Origin: Anaeromicrobium sp.
GTDB taxonomy: Bacteria > Bacillota > Clostridia > Peptostreptococcales > Thermotaleaceae
Direction: 5' to 3'
Assembly (NCBI RefSeq): GCF_025210435.1
Contig: NZ_JAOART010000108.1
Coordinates: 1 to 42,189, forward strand
DNA length: 42,189 bases
Of this stretch, positions 1-7,597 are shown piece by piece (positions within the stretch are counted from its first letter, which is position 1; every line of letters begins with the position of its first letter). The notes below the pieces were generated by a model. That model had not been told where the DNA came from. It made no database searches and saw only the letters and a program-made list of their open reading frames with translations. Position numbers and translations under genes: made by a program.

Positions 1-136
1 ACAATTAGAATACGAATTGTTTGATTACGTAAATTGGTATAATAACCACAGGATACATGGGTCGTTAGATTACCTAACCCCTGTAGAATATAGATTAATG
101 ATGTCCGATAAAAAAGTGTCCTAAAAAGTGTTGACA
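1..136 (+). mobile_element. Right end of an IS3-family insertion sequence
   Basis: The window opens inside the 3' end of an IS3-family (IS150-like) element. The transposase stop is at 122-124. The right terminal inverted repeat probably ends at the TTGACA of 131-136; its complement begins TGTCAACACTTTTTAGGACA, a typical IS3-family end. The left end lies outside the window, so the target duplication cannot be read. The element interrupts the 3' part of a lipoprotein gene on the opposite strand (137-430). Confidence 0.8.
2..124 (+). CDS. IS3-family transposase OrfB, C-terminal fragment
   Basis: An open frame enters from the left edge and ends with TAA at 122-124, giving 40 visible residues. 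It reads YELFDYVNWYNNHRIHG, then SLDYLTPVEYRLMMSDKKVS. The WYNNHRIHGSL...L(T/S)PVEY pattern is the standard C-terminal end of IS3/IS150-group DDE transposases (rve integrase core), just after the catalytic Glu. The start and the DDE residues lie outside the window, so intactness cannot be judged. Confidence 0.85.
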   Translation, partial: QLEYELFDYVNWYNNHRIHGSLDYLTPVEYRLMMSDKKVS

Positions 137-430
137 ATCCAATATTCATCATATCATTTCTTGAAATTTCCTTATCAAAAACTGCATTTATAAATAATAC
201 TTTATTAGCGCAATAAGCTTCTACATATGATATACTCTCAACATTATACAAATCTTTAGTTATATTTAACGCTTCTTCATCATTAAAATATAATCTATCT
301 TTTTTTTGTGTATTCTCACTATATGAAAGCGATTCATTGCTTATACTATTGTTTTGTTGTGATTTACACCCTGAGAAAAAAATAATAAAACACATTACAA
401 AAAAGATATTTTGATAATTTTACTCATCAT
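137..430 (-). pseudogene. Lipoprotein gene broken by a frameshift and by IS3 insertion
   Basis: A strong ribosome site (AAAAGGAGGTT) precedes ATG at 430. The frame runs MMSKIIKISFL and then meets TAA. One extra T in the six-base T run (399-404 on the + strand, A run) would restore a normal lipoprotein signal: a hydrophobic stretch ending FFSGC, then a polar linker and about 60 soluble residues. The restored frame stays open to the IS3 end near 137, where it is cut off. The pattern after the linker (ALNITKDLYNVESISYVEAY) loosely recalls YhcN/YlaJ-type sporulation lipoproteins, but this is a weak match. Only 40 bp separate it from the secreted protein at 471-1136, so the two were probably cotranscribed. 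The frameshift could be decay, a phase-variable tract or a sequencing error. Confidence 0.6.
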
Positions 431-470
431 AACCTCCTTTTGTTTTATATACATACACTATTTAGACTTT

Positions 471-1136
471 TTATTTTTTATCAAAAGAAAATTTACGTGT
501 TAATGAATTTTCACATTTATAGTGTCCATCAGCTGGTGAATATACTCTAAATTGCCCCCAACCATAGTAAGTACCATCTGAAGGACTAATCACATGAGTC
601 ATAGAATGGGATCTAAACATACGACTTGAGCTTTCATCTCCCTTTGTACTGACTCTAGCACTAACTATTTTTCTTGTATTTGCATCGTATAATCTTGAAA
701 GTATCTCTATCCAGTTTGTCTCTCCATTTGTTTTCATCTCTAAATCTAAAGTTATTTCATATCTAGATAAAGAATAATCTATATCACAACTTGAACCATA
801 CCTACGAAGCATTTTAATTATATCAAATTCTTTAACTTCTCTAGCATTTTGATCAAAAGGTGTTTTCATTAAGTTATTCTTATTTGGCATTTTTGCAAAT
901 TCTTGAGGTGCTACAGCTTTTAATACTTCTCCATATGACATACCTTTCCCTTCAAGCTCATTCATTTTTTCTAATTGCTTTTCATTAGCTTCCCATGTAT
1001 ATACGGGAATTCCATCTTCTTCTGTGATTTCTACTTTTCCAGAACCATATTTCATTGGTACTTTTGCATCAGCAAATGATGTAACTGTGCTAAAAATGAA
1101 TAAAAATATTAACAATACTAATGATGTTTTTTTCAA
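471..1136 (-). CDS. Secreted protein of unknown function, 221 aa
   Basis: I do not recognise a family. The first 23 or so residues form a clear signal peptide (MKKTSLVLLIFLFIFSTVTS, then FADA as a likely cleavage site), so the product is probably exported. The mature part is mixed charged and polar. Its C-terminal third is rich in Ser, Tyr and Gly (positions about 165-205), which resembles a beta-rich fold. There are two Cys (about 117 and 208) that could pair outside the cell. The start is supported by AAAGGAGGT ten bases upstream. An 18-base motif at 1173-1190, almost identical to one upstream of the protease gene at 1825-3759, lies about 40 bp ahead of this start. Confidence 0.7.
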   Translation of the reverse strand: MKKTSLVLLIFLFIFSTVTSFADAKVPMKYGSGKVEITEEDGIPVYTWEANEKQLEKMNELEGKGMSYGEVLKAVAPQEFAKMPNKNNLMKTPFDQNAREVKEFDIIKMLRRYGSSCDIDYSLSRYEITLDLEMKTNGETNWIEILSRLYDANTRKIVSARVSTKGDESSSRMFRSHSMTHVISPSDGTYYGWGQFRVYSPADGHYKCENSLTRKFSFDKK

Positions 1137-1172
1137 TGTCTAGGACTACCTCCTTTAGAAACGAAAATATAA

Positions 1173-1190
1173 TGTCTAATTGAGTTACAT
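1173..1190 (-). promoter_or_regulatory. 18-bp motif shared with the protease upstream region
   Basis: TGTCTAATTGAGTTACAT here and TGTCTAATTAAGTTACAT at 3942-3959 differ at one base. Both lie upstream of minus-strand genes for exported proteins (about 40 bp and 185 bp from the starts). This could be a shared regulator site or promoter element; no known consensus was recognised. Confidence 0.3.
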
Positions 1191-1193
1191 AAA

Positions 1194-1250
1194 AAAAGCC
1201 CATAATTTATATCATTTTCATGTCGAAAATTGCATAAATCATGGACTTTT
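1194..1250 (-). terminator. Rho-independent terminator of the protease/small-protein operon
   Basis: Arms 1194-1210 and 1234-1250 pair over 17 bases with two mismatches. On the minus strand the stem is followed by a run of seven T. It lies downstream of the minus-strand gene ending at 1363 and just ahead of the next gene's promoter region. Confidence 0.6.
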
Positions 1251-1282
1251 GTATATAAATACATTAACTTTTCAGTTAGAAA

Positions 1283-1310
1283 AGTCTAGATGTATTGATA
1301 CATCTAGGCT
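1283..1310. repeat. Inverted repeat, 13-bp arms
   Basis: AGTCTAGATGTAT, a TG loop, then ATACATCTAGGCT. One position is a G-T mismatch. The loop is too tight for an ordinary terminator and no T run follows; it may be a DNA site or part of a longer RNA structure between two other stem-loops. Confidence 0.45.
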
Positions 1311-1316
1311 TAATGG

Positions 1317-1361
1317 TTGTTTAACTTATGTAACATAATTTATGTTACATAAGTTAAACAA
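1317..1361. repeat. Perfect 21-bp inverted repeat next to a stop codon
   Basis: Two perfect 21-base arms flank an ATT spacer and begin one base after the stop codon of the gene at 1363-1806. The stem is AT-rich, with TTATGTAACATA in the inner part. It could stabilise the mRNA 3' end, act as a weak terminator, or be a protein-binding palindrome. Confidence 0.6.
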
Positions 1362-1362
1362 T

Positions 1363-1806
1363 TTAATTTTGTTCTTTTTTATACACTTGTACTAATTTAA
1401 CAACATCAGTTTTTTCTATGCTTAGATATCTCTTCTTTCTTCCAATTATTTTTCTAAAATAATAATGTTTAATACTATCAATATAAGTATATCCATAATA
1501 TTCAAGTTCGCTGATTTTTATTCCTTCTTTCGTATTTACATACACATCCACATAAGGTTTTAAATCTTCTCCAACGACTTCATACGATGTATTTTTGTCA
1601 AGTTTTATTATGTCCTTTTCATCAGGTTCATCAAATGAATTAATAAATTGCTCCTTGAAAAGAAAACCTCCTGTATCTACAGAATGCACAGTAAATCCTA
1701 ATAATTCAAACTTTTTTATTTCCTGTTCTATATTATTTTTATTTACTACATATGCGCTGCCTATTATAATAACAATCGTTAACAATATAATATATATTTT
1801 TTTCAA
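1363..1806 (-). CDS. Small membrane-anchored protein, 148 codons
   Basis: I do not recognise a family. An N-terminal hydrophobic helix (KKIYIILLTIVIIIGSAYVV) anchors the protein, and the remaining 120 residues are charged and probably outside the cell. The ATG at 1812 sits directly against the ribosome site GGAGAG, so the TTG two codons later (1806) with five bases of spacing is the better start. The gene follows the subtilisin-like protease gene by only about 18 bp and is almost certainly cotranscribed with it, so a role linked to that protease (partner, inhibitor or anchor) is possible but unproven. Confidence 0.6.
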   Translation of the reverse strand: MKKIYIILLTIVIIIGSAYVVNKNNIEQEIKKFELLGFTVHSVDTGGFLFKEQFINSFDEPDEKDIIKLDKNTSYEVVGEDLKPYVDVYVNTKEGIKISELEYYGYTYIDSIKHYYFRKIIGRKKRYLSIEKTDVVKLVQVYKKEQN

Positions 1807-1824
1807 ATCCATCTCTCCATATAA

Positions 1825-3759
1825 TTAATTATTAGCAGGTTCAACGGCTCCTGTGATTTCTAATAAATATTCCATATCTTCTTTTCCGTGAACTGCGACA
1901 TATATAATATCACCTGCTTTTATATCATCTTTATGATATGCAAAATTATACCAAATAGGAGTATATCTACCATTCAAATTAAGCGCTTCTGAATTTATAC
2001 CATCACTTGGACTTTTCCCAGGTTTCCAACAAAATACAAAAAAATCATTTTGTGAAGATGGAAGATTTTTCTCATTTAAAACATGACATACTACATTTAA
2101 GTAATCATCATCTAAAATCTTTAATTTTGAAACATAAAATTTATTTTTTTCAGTAACATTTTCTTTAGTGTATGCAACACTCAACTTATCTCCATAACGT
2201 TCTGAACTTCCTTTACTTTCTGCAATAGAATCATATCTTCTTAACATTCCTTCTCCATATATTTTATCAAATCCTTTTGGCCCTAATTTCTTAGTGATAA
2301 AGTTTAACTTCCTTGAACTATTTCCTCTTGCATCTATCATTAATGCTAATGTTCCTGAAGCAGCTGCTGTAGCCGATGATGATCCATTACCATAGGTATA
2401 TGTAGAAGTTCCAGCTTTGGCAACTTTATGTGGTTCAGCACTAGCTATAAATCTCGGACCTCTACTGCCTTTTCCTCTTGAAGAATACTTTGTTGGACTC
2501 CATCCTCCTGCAAAAGGGTCTACTCCTGCTCCAACAGGATAAGTTGTATATTTAGCTTCTGTAGTAAGAGTATCGTAATATGGACTTTCATCCCCTTCGT
2601 TTCCTGCAGCTACCATTACTGGGATTCCATCATTATTAAATTTATTAATATAGTCTACAACTAAATTCATGGTATAATCGCCTATTGGATATCTTTTTGG
2701 TTCATGCCCAAGAGAAATATTAACTACATCTATATCGTATACATCTTTATTTTTCCATAGCCATTTCAACCCTTTTAGCATATCACCTAAATCGCCACGA
2801 TCTGATTTCAAGACTCTTACACCTACTAATGCCGCACCAGGAGCATGTCCATAATTATTTCCCGCAGCAATAGTAGACATTTTAGTTCCATGCCCCTGTT
2901 CATCTAAAGGTTTTTTTTCATCATCAACAGCATCATACCAAGCAATAACTTTACCTTTATCAAATTCTTTATGATCCGCATCTATACCAGTATCTATAAC
3001 TGCTATCACCACATCATTTTTTGAGTAACTACTTTCATTACCATCACGATCCCCTGTAACATTGAAATCTCTTCTAGCATCCTCTACTTCTTCTAATATT
3101 TCTGAGCTTGCCTTACTTGCAGAAATTCCTGTTAAAGATTTTATATCAGTAATTTCTGAATCTTGAATTTCTAAGGTTCCTTTCACTTCATCTTCTAGAA
3201 CAATATAATCTATTTCAGGAATTTTATTTAAAATAATTTCAACTTCTTCTTTTTTTAAACTAGCCTTATAAGTTGTAGAATCAATTTTTTCTATTTTATC
3301 ATCATTTAATACTTGTATTAGTTTCTCTTCTAAGTCGCTCACTTTATGAAATGTATTAATTAGCACATCAAATTTTTCATCAGGATTTTTATTTGTGTAT
3401 ATTTCTTTAATCTTACCTTCTAATTTATCCTGAATATCACTTGTGTTTTCTTCTACAAAAGATTTTGCCAACATTGTATTGAATTTCATTGATTTAGTTT
3501 TCGCTTTTGTACGCTCTAAATTAATTTTGATTTCGGATTCTCTTGAAATATCATCGAGTTCTTCAAAAACTAATTCATATTTCTCACCATTGTACATTAT
3601 GATATTGTCTTCCATATTCTCACTTGCATTCTCATAAACAGTTGATACTACCGTTTTGTTGCCTTCAATACTGTTTTGATTTTGCCCAAATGCAATTGAT
3701 GGGACTCCACTAATTGAAATACTTAATCCTAAAATTAATACTATAATTCTTTTTTTCAT
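1825..3759 (-). CDS. Secreted subtilisin-like serine protease (S8), 644 aa
   Basis: A signal peptide (residues 1-25) is followed by about 200 residues of charged N-terminal region that probably includes a propeptide. The S8 catalytic core spans about 225-475. Asp256 lies in VIAVIDTGID, His290 in EQGHGTKMST, the oxyanion Asn387 in VAAGNEG, and the nucleophile is Ser461 in NGSSSATAAASG. The usual GTSMATP motif is altered here to GSSSATA, but the Gly-x-Ser-x-Ala frame is kept. Residues 530-640 look like a C-terminal beta-rich domain, similar in size to a P/pre-peptidase domain. It acts outside the cell and probably cleaves proteins. The ribosome site is AAGGAAG. The first gene of a two-gene unit with the small membrane protein at 1363-1806. 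Confidence 0.9.
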   Translation of the reverse strand: MKKRIIVLILGLSISISGVPSIAFGQNQNSIEGNKTVVSTVYENASENMEDNIIMYNGEKYELVFEELDDISRESEIKINLERTKAKTKSMKFNTMLAKSFVEENTSDIQDKLEGKIKEIYTNKNPDEKFDVLINTFHKVSDLEEKLIQVLNDDKIEKIDSTTYKASLKKEEVEIILNKIPEIDYIVLEDEVKGTLEIQDSEITDIKSLTGISASKASSEILEEVEDARRDFNVTGDRDGNESSYSKNDVVIAVIDTGIDADHKEFDKGKVIAWYDAVDDEKKPLDEQGHGTKMSTIAAGNNYGHAPGAALVGVRVLKSDRGDLGDMLKGLKWLWKNKDVYDIDVVNISLGHEPKRYPIGDYTMNLVVDYINKFNNDGIPVMVAAGNEGDESPYYDTLTTEAKYTTYPVGAGVDPFAGGWSPTKYSSRGKGSRGPRFIASAEPHKVAKAGTSTYTYGNGSSSATAAASGTLALMIDARGNSSRKLNFITKKLGPKGFDKIYGEGMLRRYDSIAESKGSSERYGDKLSVAYTKENVTEKNKFYVSKLKILDDDYLNVVCHVLNEKNLPSSQNDFFVFCWKPGKSPSDGINSEALNLNGRYTPIWYNFAYHKDDIKAGDIIYVAVHGKEDMEYLLEITGAVEPANN

Positions 3760-3849
3760 TATATCTTCCTTAAATTGTTTATGTAAATAATATTATTGTG
3801 CTTTATACTCTGTTTTCTCTCCTTTCTAGTTCAAACCATATTTAGTCAT

Positions 3850-3877
3850 AGTATAGTTTAAACTATCCGAAGTGAAA
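3850..3877 (-). promoter_or_regulatory. Candidate promoter with internal palindrome
   Basis: Upstream of the protease gene, TATACT (3850-3855) could be the -10 and TTTCAC (3872-3877) a weak -35, with 16 bp between. A perfect 14-bp palindrome ATAGTTTAAACTAT (3853-3866) overlaps the -10 and fills the spacer, a common operator arrangement. Confidence 0.35.
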
Positions 3878-3941
3878 AAAATGTAGAAAAATGTTTTTTT
3901 ATTTATTTTACAGTTTGTATAAATTTGTCAATGTTCTACAT

Positions 3942-3959
3942 TGTCTAATTAAGTTACAT
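3942..3959 (-). promoter_or_regulatory. Second copy of the 18-bp shared motif
   Basis: TGTCTAATTAAGTTACAT differs from the 1173-1190 copy by one base. It lies about 185 bp upstream of the protease start and upstream of the candidate promoter at 3850-3877. Confidence 0.3.
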
Positions 3960-4296
3960 TGATTAAAGCATCTATAAACCTGTTGTTTTCAATATGTTTA
4001 TCATCTTCATTAAGAAAACCTCATGTATTTTTATTCAAAACAGGTGATTTTATACATGAAAAAACTTAATTTTTTATAATTTTCCTTTAAAAATATTAAC
4101 ACCTATGCCATTAAATAATGTAAATTTATTTATTAGGTTACAAATCCTAAGATTATAACCCTTTGAAAATGAACAAAATAAATCCAAAACTTATTTAACA
4201 CAAGTTTCTTTAATTTCACGATTTTCAAGACTTCTAGCACCATCAACATAAAATTTTATATAAAGATTCAAAAGTCAATTATATATACAAAAATAA
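3960..4296. other. Gene-poor intergenic stretch
   Basis: No complete gene was found. On the minus strand, 4191 to about 4270 encodes an open stretch ending TAA (KFYVDGARSLENREIK followed by ETCVK). It has no start or ribosome site and could be the degraded tail of a lost gene or transposase; I could not assign it. The rest is AT-rich with no convincing structure. Confidence 0.4.
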
Positions 4297-4315
4297 CTAG
4301 GAGAAATTCTCCTAG
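4297..4315 (-). terminator. Terminator of the RND/two-component operon
   Basis: CTAGGAGAA, A, TTCTCCTAG forms a perfect 9-bp stem. On the minus strand it is followed by TTATTTTTG. The response regulator stop codon lies inside the stem. Confidence 0.7.
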
Positions 4316-5010
4316 CTGCTTTTATTTTTAATCCTATATCCAAGACCCCATAGGGTCTCTATGTATTGTGGGTTAGATGGGTCTGGTTCGATTTTTTCCC
4401 TTATCTTTCTTATATGAACTGTTACTGTGGATATATCACCAAAGGAATCTAATCCCCATATTCGCTCAAATATTTCCTCCTTGCTAAATACCCTATTAGG
4501 ATTCTTACCCAATAGTTCTAATATATCAAATTCCTTAGAGGAAAGATTTACTTCCCTGTTGTTCACATAGGCCCTCTTTGAATAATTATCTATAACCAAT
4601 CCATTTATCTCTATATTTTTATTATTACTTACACTCTTACTAGTTAGACGTTCATATCTTCCTAGATGGGCCTTTACCCTAGCAACTAATTCACTGGGAC
4701 TAAAGGGCTTGGTTATATAATCATCAGCCCCAAGGCCCAATCCTCTTATTTTATCTATTCCCTCACCCTTAGCAGAAACCATAAGTATGGGAATATCTAT
4801 ACTACTTCTTAGGGACTTGCATATTTTAAATCCATCTATTTCTGGAAGCATCAAATCTAATATTATTAAATCAAACTTTTCATTTAATGCCCTATCTAGT
4901 CCCCCTTGACCACTTGTTTCTATCTCAACTTTATAATCATTGATTTCTAAATAATCCCTTTCTAACTCGGCAATACTTATATCATCTTCAATAATCAATA
5001 TCTTTTTCAT
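4312..5010 (-). CDS. OmpR-family response regulator, 232 aa
   Basis: A receiver domain (about 1-115) carries the acidic pair Glu8/Asp9-Asp10, the phospho-acceptor Asp52 (LIILDLMLP) and the conserved Lys in ITKPFSP. A C-terminal winged-helix DNA-binding domain (about 130-230) ends with the typical VTVHIRKIREKIEPDP and ETLWGLGYRI. It is the cytoplasmic output of the histidine kinase encoded 22 bp upstream (5033-6478), and probably controls the RND pump genes of the same operon. The ribosome site AAAGGGG is embedded in a TAAGGCATATGAAA sequence that matches the end of the 156-bp repeat family. A palindrome at 10929-10946 ahead of the operon is a candidate binding site. Confidence 0.95.
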   Translation of the reverse strand: MKKILIIEDDISIAELERDYLEINDYKVEIETSGQGGLDRALNEKFDLIILDLMLPEIDGFKICKSLRSSIDIPILMVSAKGEGIDKIRGLGLGADDYITKPFSPSELVARVKAHLGRYERLTSKSVSNNKNIEINGLVIDNYSKRAYVNNREVNLSSKEFDILELLGKNPNRVFSKEEIFERIWGLDSFGDISTVTVHIRKIREKIEPDPSNPQYIETLWGLGYRIKNKSS

Positions 5011-5021
5011 AGGAGTACCCC

Positions 5022-5035
5022 TTTCATATGCCTTA
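5022..5035 (-). repeat. Solo end of the 156-bp element at a stop codon
   Basis: On the minus strand, TAAGGCATATGAAA matches the left end plus TAA target of the 156-bp repeat family exactly. The TAA is the stop codon of the histidine kinase. No partner end is found, so it may be a remnant or a chance match. Confidence 0.35.
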
Positions 5036-6478
5036 AGATTTTCTTATGGAGAAAAATATGCTAGTACCCTTATTTACTTCACTTTTAGCCCATATATCTC
5101 CTCCATGGGCCCTTATAATTTCTTTAGATATGGCCAATCCTAGTCCACTTCCTCCAATGGATGTATTTCTAGATTTGTCTGCCCTGTAGAACCTATCAAA
5201 AACATATGGAAGATCATCTTCGTTTATGCCCTTTCCATTATCTTTTATTTCAATTTGGACAAATTCTTCATATTCTTTAATATTTATTTCTACTATTAAA
5301 TTTTTATCAGATTTATATTTCATGGAATTTTGTATAATATTTAATATGACACGCTGAAGTTTTTGAAGATCTGCCCTTACCATGATTTCTTCATTTCCCT
5401 GATTAAATTCTATAATTCCACCTATTTTCTCCATGTCAAAACTTAAGTCTTCAACACAGTATTTTAAATATTTTACTATATCAATAGATTGAAAAACAAA
5501 ATCCACCTTGTTTAAATCTAATTTTGAAAATAAAAACAACTCATTTATTAAATTTTCCATATGATTAGCTTTATCATATATGGTATTTATATATTTGTCC
5601 ATTTTTTCTGGAGATTTGGCCACCCCATCTTTTATTCCCTCTATATATCCTTTTATTGACATTATGGGAGTTTTCAAATCATGGGATATGTTAGATATTA
5701 GGTTTTTTCTATTTTCTTCATACTTAATATGCATATGTCTAGCATGTCTTAACCTTAATCTCATATCCTCAAAGTCTTTTATTAATTCTCCCATCTCATC
5801 GTTTCCATGCTCTTTTATATGATAGTCTAAATTACCCTTTTTAATCTGGTCAGTTCCATTTTTTAATTTTCTGATAGGTTTTATTATACCCCTATACATG
5901 GAAAAGGTTAATCCAAAGGCTACTATTAAAACTGCCACAATAGTTACTGATATGGTAAATATTCTAGCCTTACTCATTACAGCATCCCATTCTAATAAAT
6001 CCACTATAATATAAATACTCATATTAGAATCATCTATTATAAAATCCCTTTGAGCCCCTACTACAAATCCTTCCTTCTGGATAACCTCATGCTCCATATC
6101 TGCATTTTCACCAAAGCCAGGTAATTTAGATAGTATCCTCTCTTCATTTACTATGGGAGATACATATTTTATTTCTCCATTTTCCTTTATAACCATCCCC
6201 AAAAAAATTTCATCCAGTTCCTTATCAAAGGATTTTAAATAATCTATGTCCTTTAGTTTTTCCTTGTTATTAATATAATCCATATTCAGTTGTCTTAAAA
6301 TCTTTCCACTCCTATAGATACTTATTCTCGTTAATTTTAATGGATTTGCCCTTTCATAATAATCTAATTTATCATCAAATACTAAAGTACTTAACATACC
6401 ATTAAATATGAAAATAAGAACTATAGGCATGAGAATCATCCCTATATATGAAAGTATAAGCCTAGTTTTTATAGACAT
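5033..6478 (-). CDS. Sensor histidine kinase, 481 aa
   Basis: Membrane sensor of a two-component system. Two transmembrane helices (about 7-27 and 174-195) flank an extracytoplasmic sensor region of about 145 residues with no recognised motif. A HAMP domain (about 197-250) follows. The phospho-accepting His266 is in NISHDLKTP. The ATP-binding domain has ILNIIQNSMKY (N box), DNGKGI (G1), FDRFYRADKS (F box) and GGSGLGLAISKEI (G2). The ATG at 6478 follows GGAGG by five bases, so the TTG twelve bases upstream, which would be part of the ribosome site, is rejected. The start lies 12 bp after the stop of the pump adaptor gene, and 22 bp separate it from the response regulator; all four genes read as one operon. 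It probably senses an envelope or drug stress. Confidence 0.95.
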   Translation of the reverse strand: MSIKTRLILSYIGMILMPIVLIFIFNGMLSTLVFDDKLDYYERANPLKLTRISIYRSGKILRQLNMDYINNKEKLKDIDYLKSFDKELDEIFLGMVIKENGEIKYVSPIVNEERILSKLPGFGENADMEHEVIQKEGFVVGAQRDFIIDDSNMSIYIIVDLLEWDAVMSKARIFTISVTIVAVLIVAFGLTFSMYRGIIKPIRKLKNGTDQIKKGNLDYHIKEHGNDEMGELIKDFEDMRLRLRHARHMHIKYEENRKNLISNISHDLKTPIMSIKGYIEGIKDGVAKSPEKMDKYINTIYDKANHMENLINELFLFSKLDLNKVDFVFQSIDIVKYLKYCVEDLSFDMEKIGGIIEFNQGNEEIMVRADLQKLQRVILNIIQNSMKYKSDKNLIVEINIKEYEEFVQIEIKDNGKGINEDDLPYVFDRFYRADKSRNTSIGGSGLGLAISKEIIRAHGGDIWAKSEVNKGTSIFFSIRKS

Positions 6479-6490
6479 AGTTTCCTCCAA

Positions 6491-7597
6491 TTAATTTACT
6501 ATTTTAACTTCACTTTTTTCATCCACATATTCTTGACCTTTTACAACTAGTTTATCTCCTGCCTTTAGACCCTTTTTAACTTGGACTAATCCATTATTAA
6601 CTATTCCCGTCTTCACAACTGTTTTTTTAGGCATATTAGTTTCTATATCTACTACATATACATAGTCTTCATTTTGAGCCTTTAATATGGATTTCTTAGG
6701 TACTTGAATTTGATCATTGAGATTTGCTATTTTAAAATTAGCCTTTGCAAACATTCCCGTTCTTATTTTAGAATCTTCATTTAGAATCTCTATCTCTACA
6801 GGATATGTGGAGTTATTCCCTGTTCCCATGGGACTTATGGAAGTTATTTTTCCATTATAGTTTTCATCTAATGATTCTATATATACCTGGACATTATCTC
6901 CCTCATTAATTCTATTTACCACATTTTCTGCCACATTAACTTTAATATTTATTTTATTTAAATTAACTATTTTAAAGTCAGCATTCCCTGCCATTTCTCC
7001 AACTTCAATGTTTTTCTCAGCAACAATACCCTTTATAGGGCTTTTTACTATGGTATTTCCCAGGGCCAGTTCTCTATCCCTTTTATTTAAGTCTAAATCC
7101 TTCTTAGATTGTTCTAGACTTAACTTAATTTGATTAAGTTGAGACTCCACATTATCTAAATCATTTTTAGAGGCGGCCCTATTTTCGTATAATACCTTAG
7201 TATTATTGTAGTTTCTAAGGGCATCTCTGTATTTAAGTTCTAGATCTTTTATAGTTCTTTCTAATGAGCTAATTTTCATATGATAGGTATTTACAAGGGT
7301 ATCACTATCTACAGTATAAAGTACATCTCCCTTATTTACCTTATCTCCCACATTAAAATAAATATTTTTTATTTCTCCTTTAGTTTTAGCTGACACATTA
7401 GTTTCTTCTAATGGATATGTTTTACCAAAGGAATCATATTCTTCCGTAACTGTAGATGTGGATAGTTCCATTACTTCCACTGGCACAACTTTTTTCTTAG
7501 TCACCTGGGCTGCCACTTCTTTTTTTCCACAACCGGTAACGCTAAATAATAACCCTATAGTTAATGTGATAAGTACACATGTCTTAAGCTTCTTCAT
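6491..7597 (-). CDS. RND efflux adaptor (membrane fusion protein), 368 aa
   Basis: A lipoprotein-type signal (LLFSVTGCGKK) anchors the protein to the outer face of the membrane. The body follows the HlyD/AcrA layout: a beta strand region, a biotinyl-lipoyl half (DKVNKGDVLYTVD), a coiled coil at about 110-170, the second lipoyl half (SPIKGIVAEKNIEVGEMAG), a beta barrel and a membrane-proximal domain ending in VKKGLKAGDKLVVKGQEYV. Its start overlaps the pump gene end by 14 bp, so the two are translationally coupled. In a monoderm there is no outer membrane channel, and none is encoded here. It probably helps gather substrate or stabilise the pump. Confidence 0.93.
   Translation of the reverse strand: MKKLKTCVLITLTIGLLFSVTGCGKKEVAAQVTKKKVVPVEVMELSTSTVTEEYDSFGKTYPLEETNVSAKTKGEIKNIYFNVGDKVNKGDVLYTVDSDTLVNTYHMKISSLERTIKDLELKYRDALRNYNNTKVLYENRAASKNDLDNVESQLNQIKLSLEQSKKDLDLNKRDRELALGNTIVKSPIKGIVAEKNIEVGEMAGNADFKIVNLNKINIKVNVAENVVNRINEGDNVQVYIESLDENYNGKITSISPMGTGNNSTYPVEIEILNEDSKIRTGMFAKANFKIANLNDQIQVPKKSILKAQNEDYVYVVDIETNMPKKTVVKTGIVNNGLVQVKKGLKAGDKLVVKGQEYVDEKSEVKIVN

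Noticed and set aside
4191-4270. Short minus-strand coding-like stretch
   Set aside because: No start, ribosome site or recognisable family; kept only as a comment on the intergenic region.
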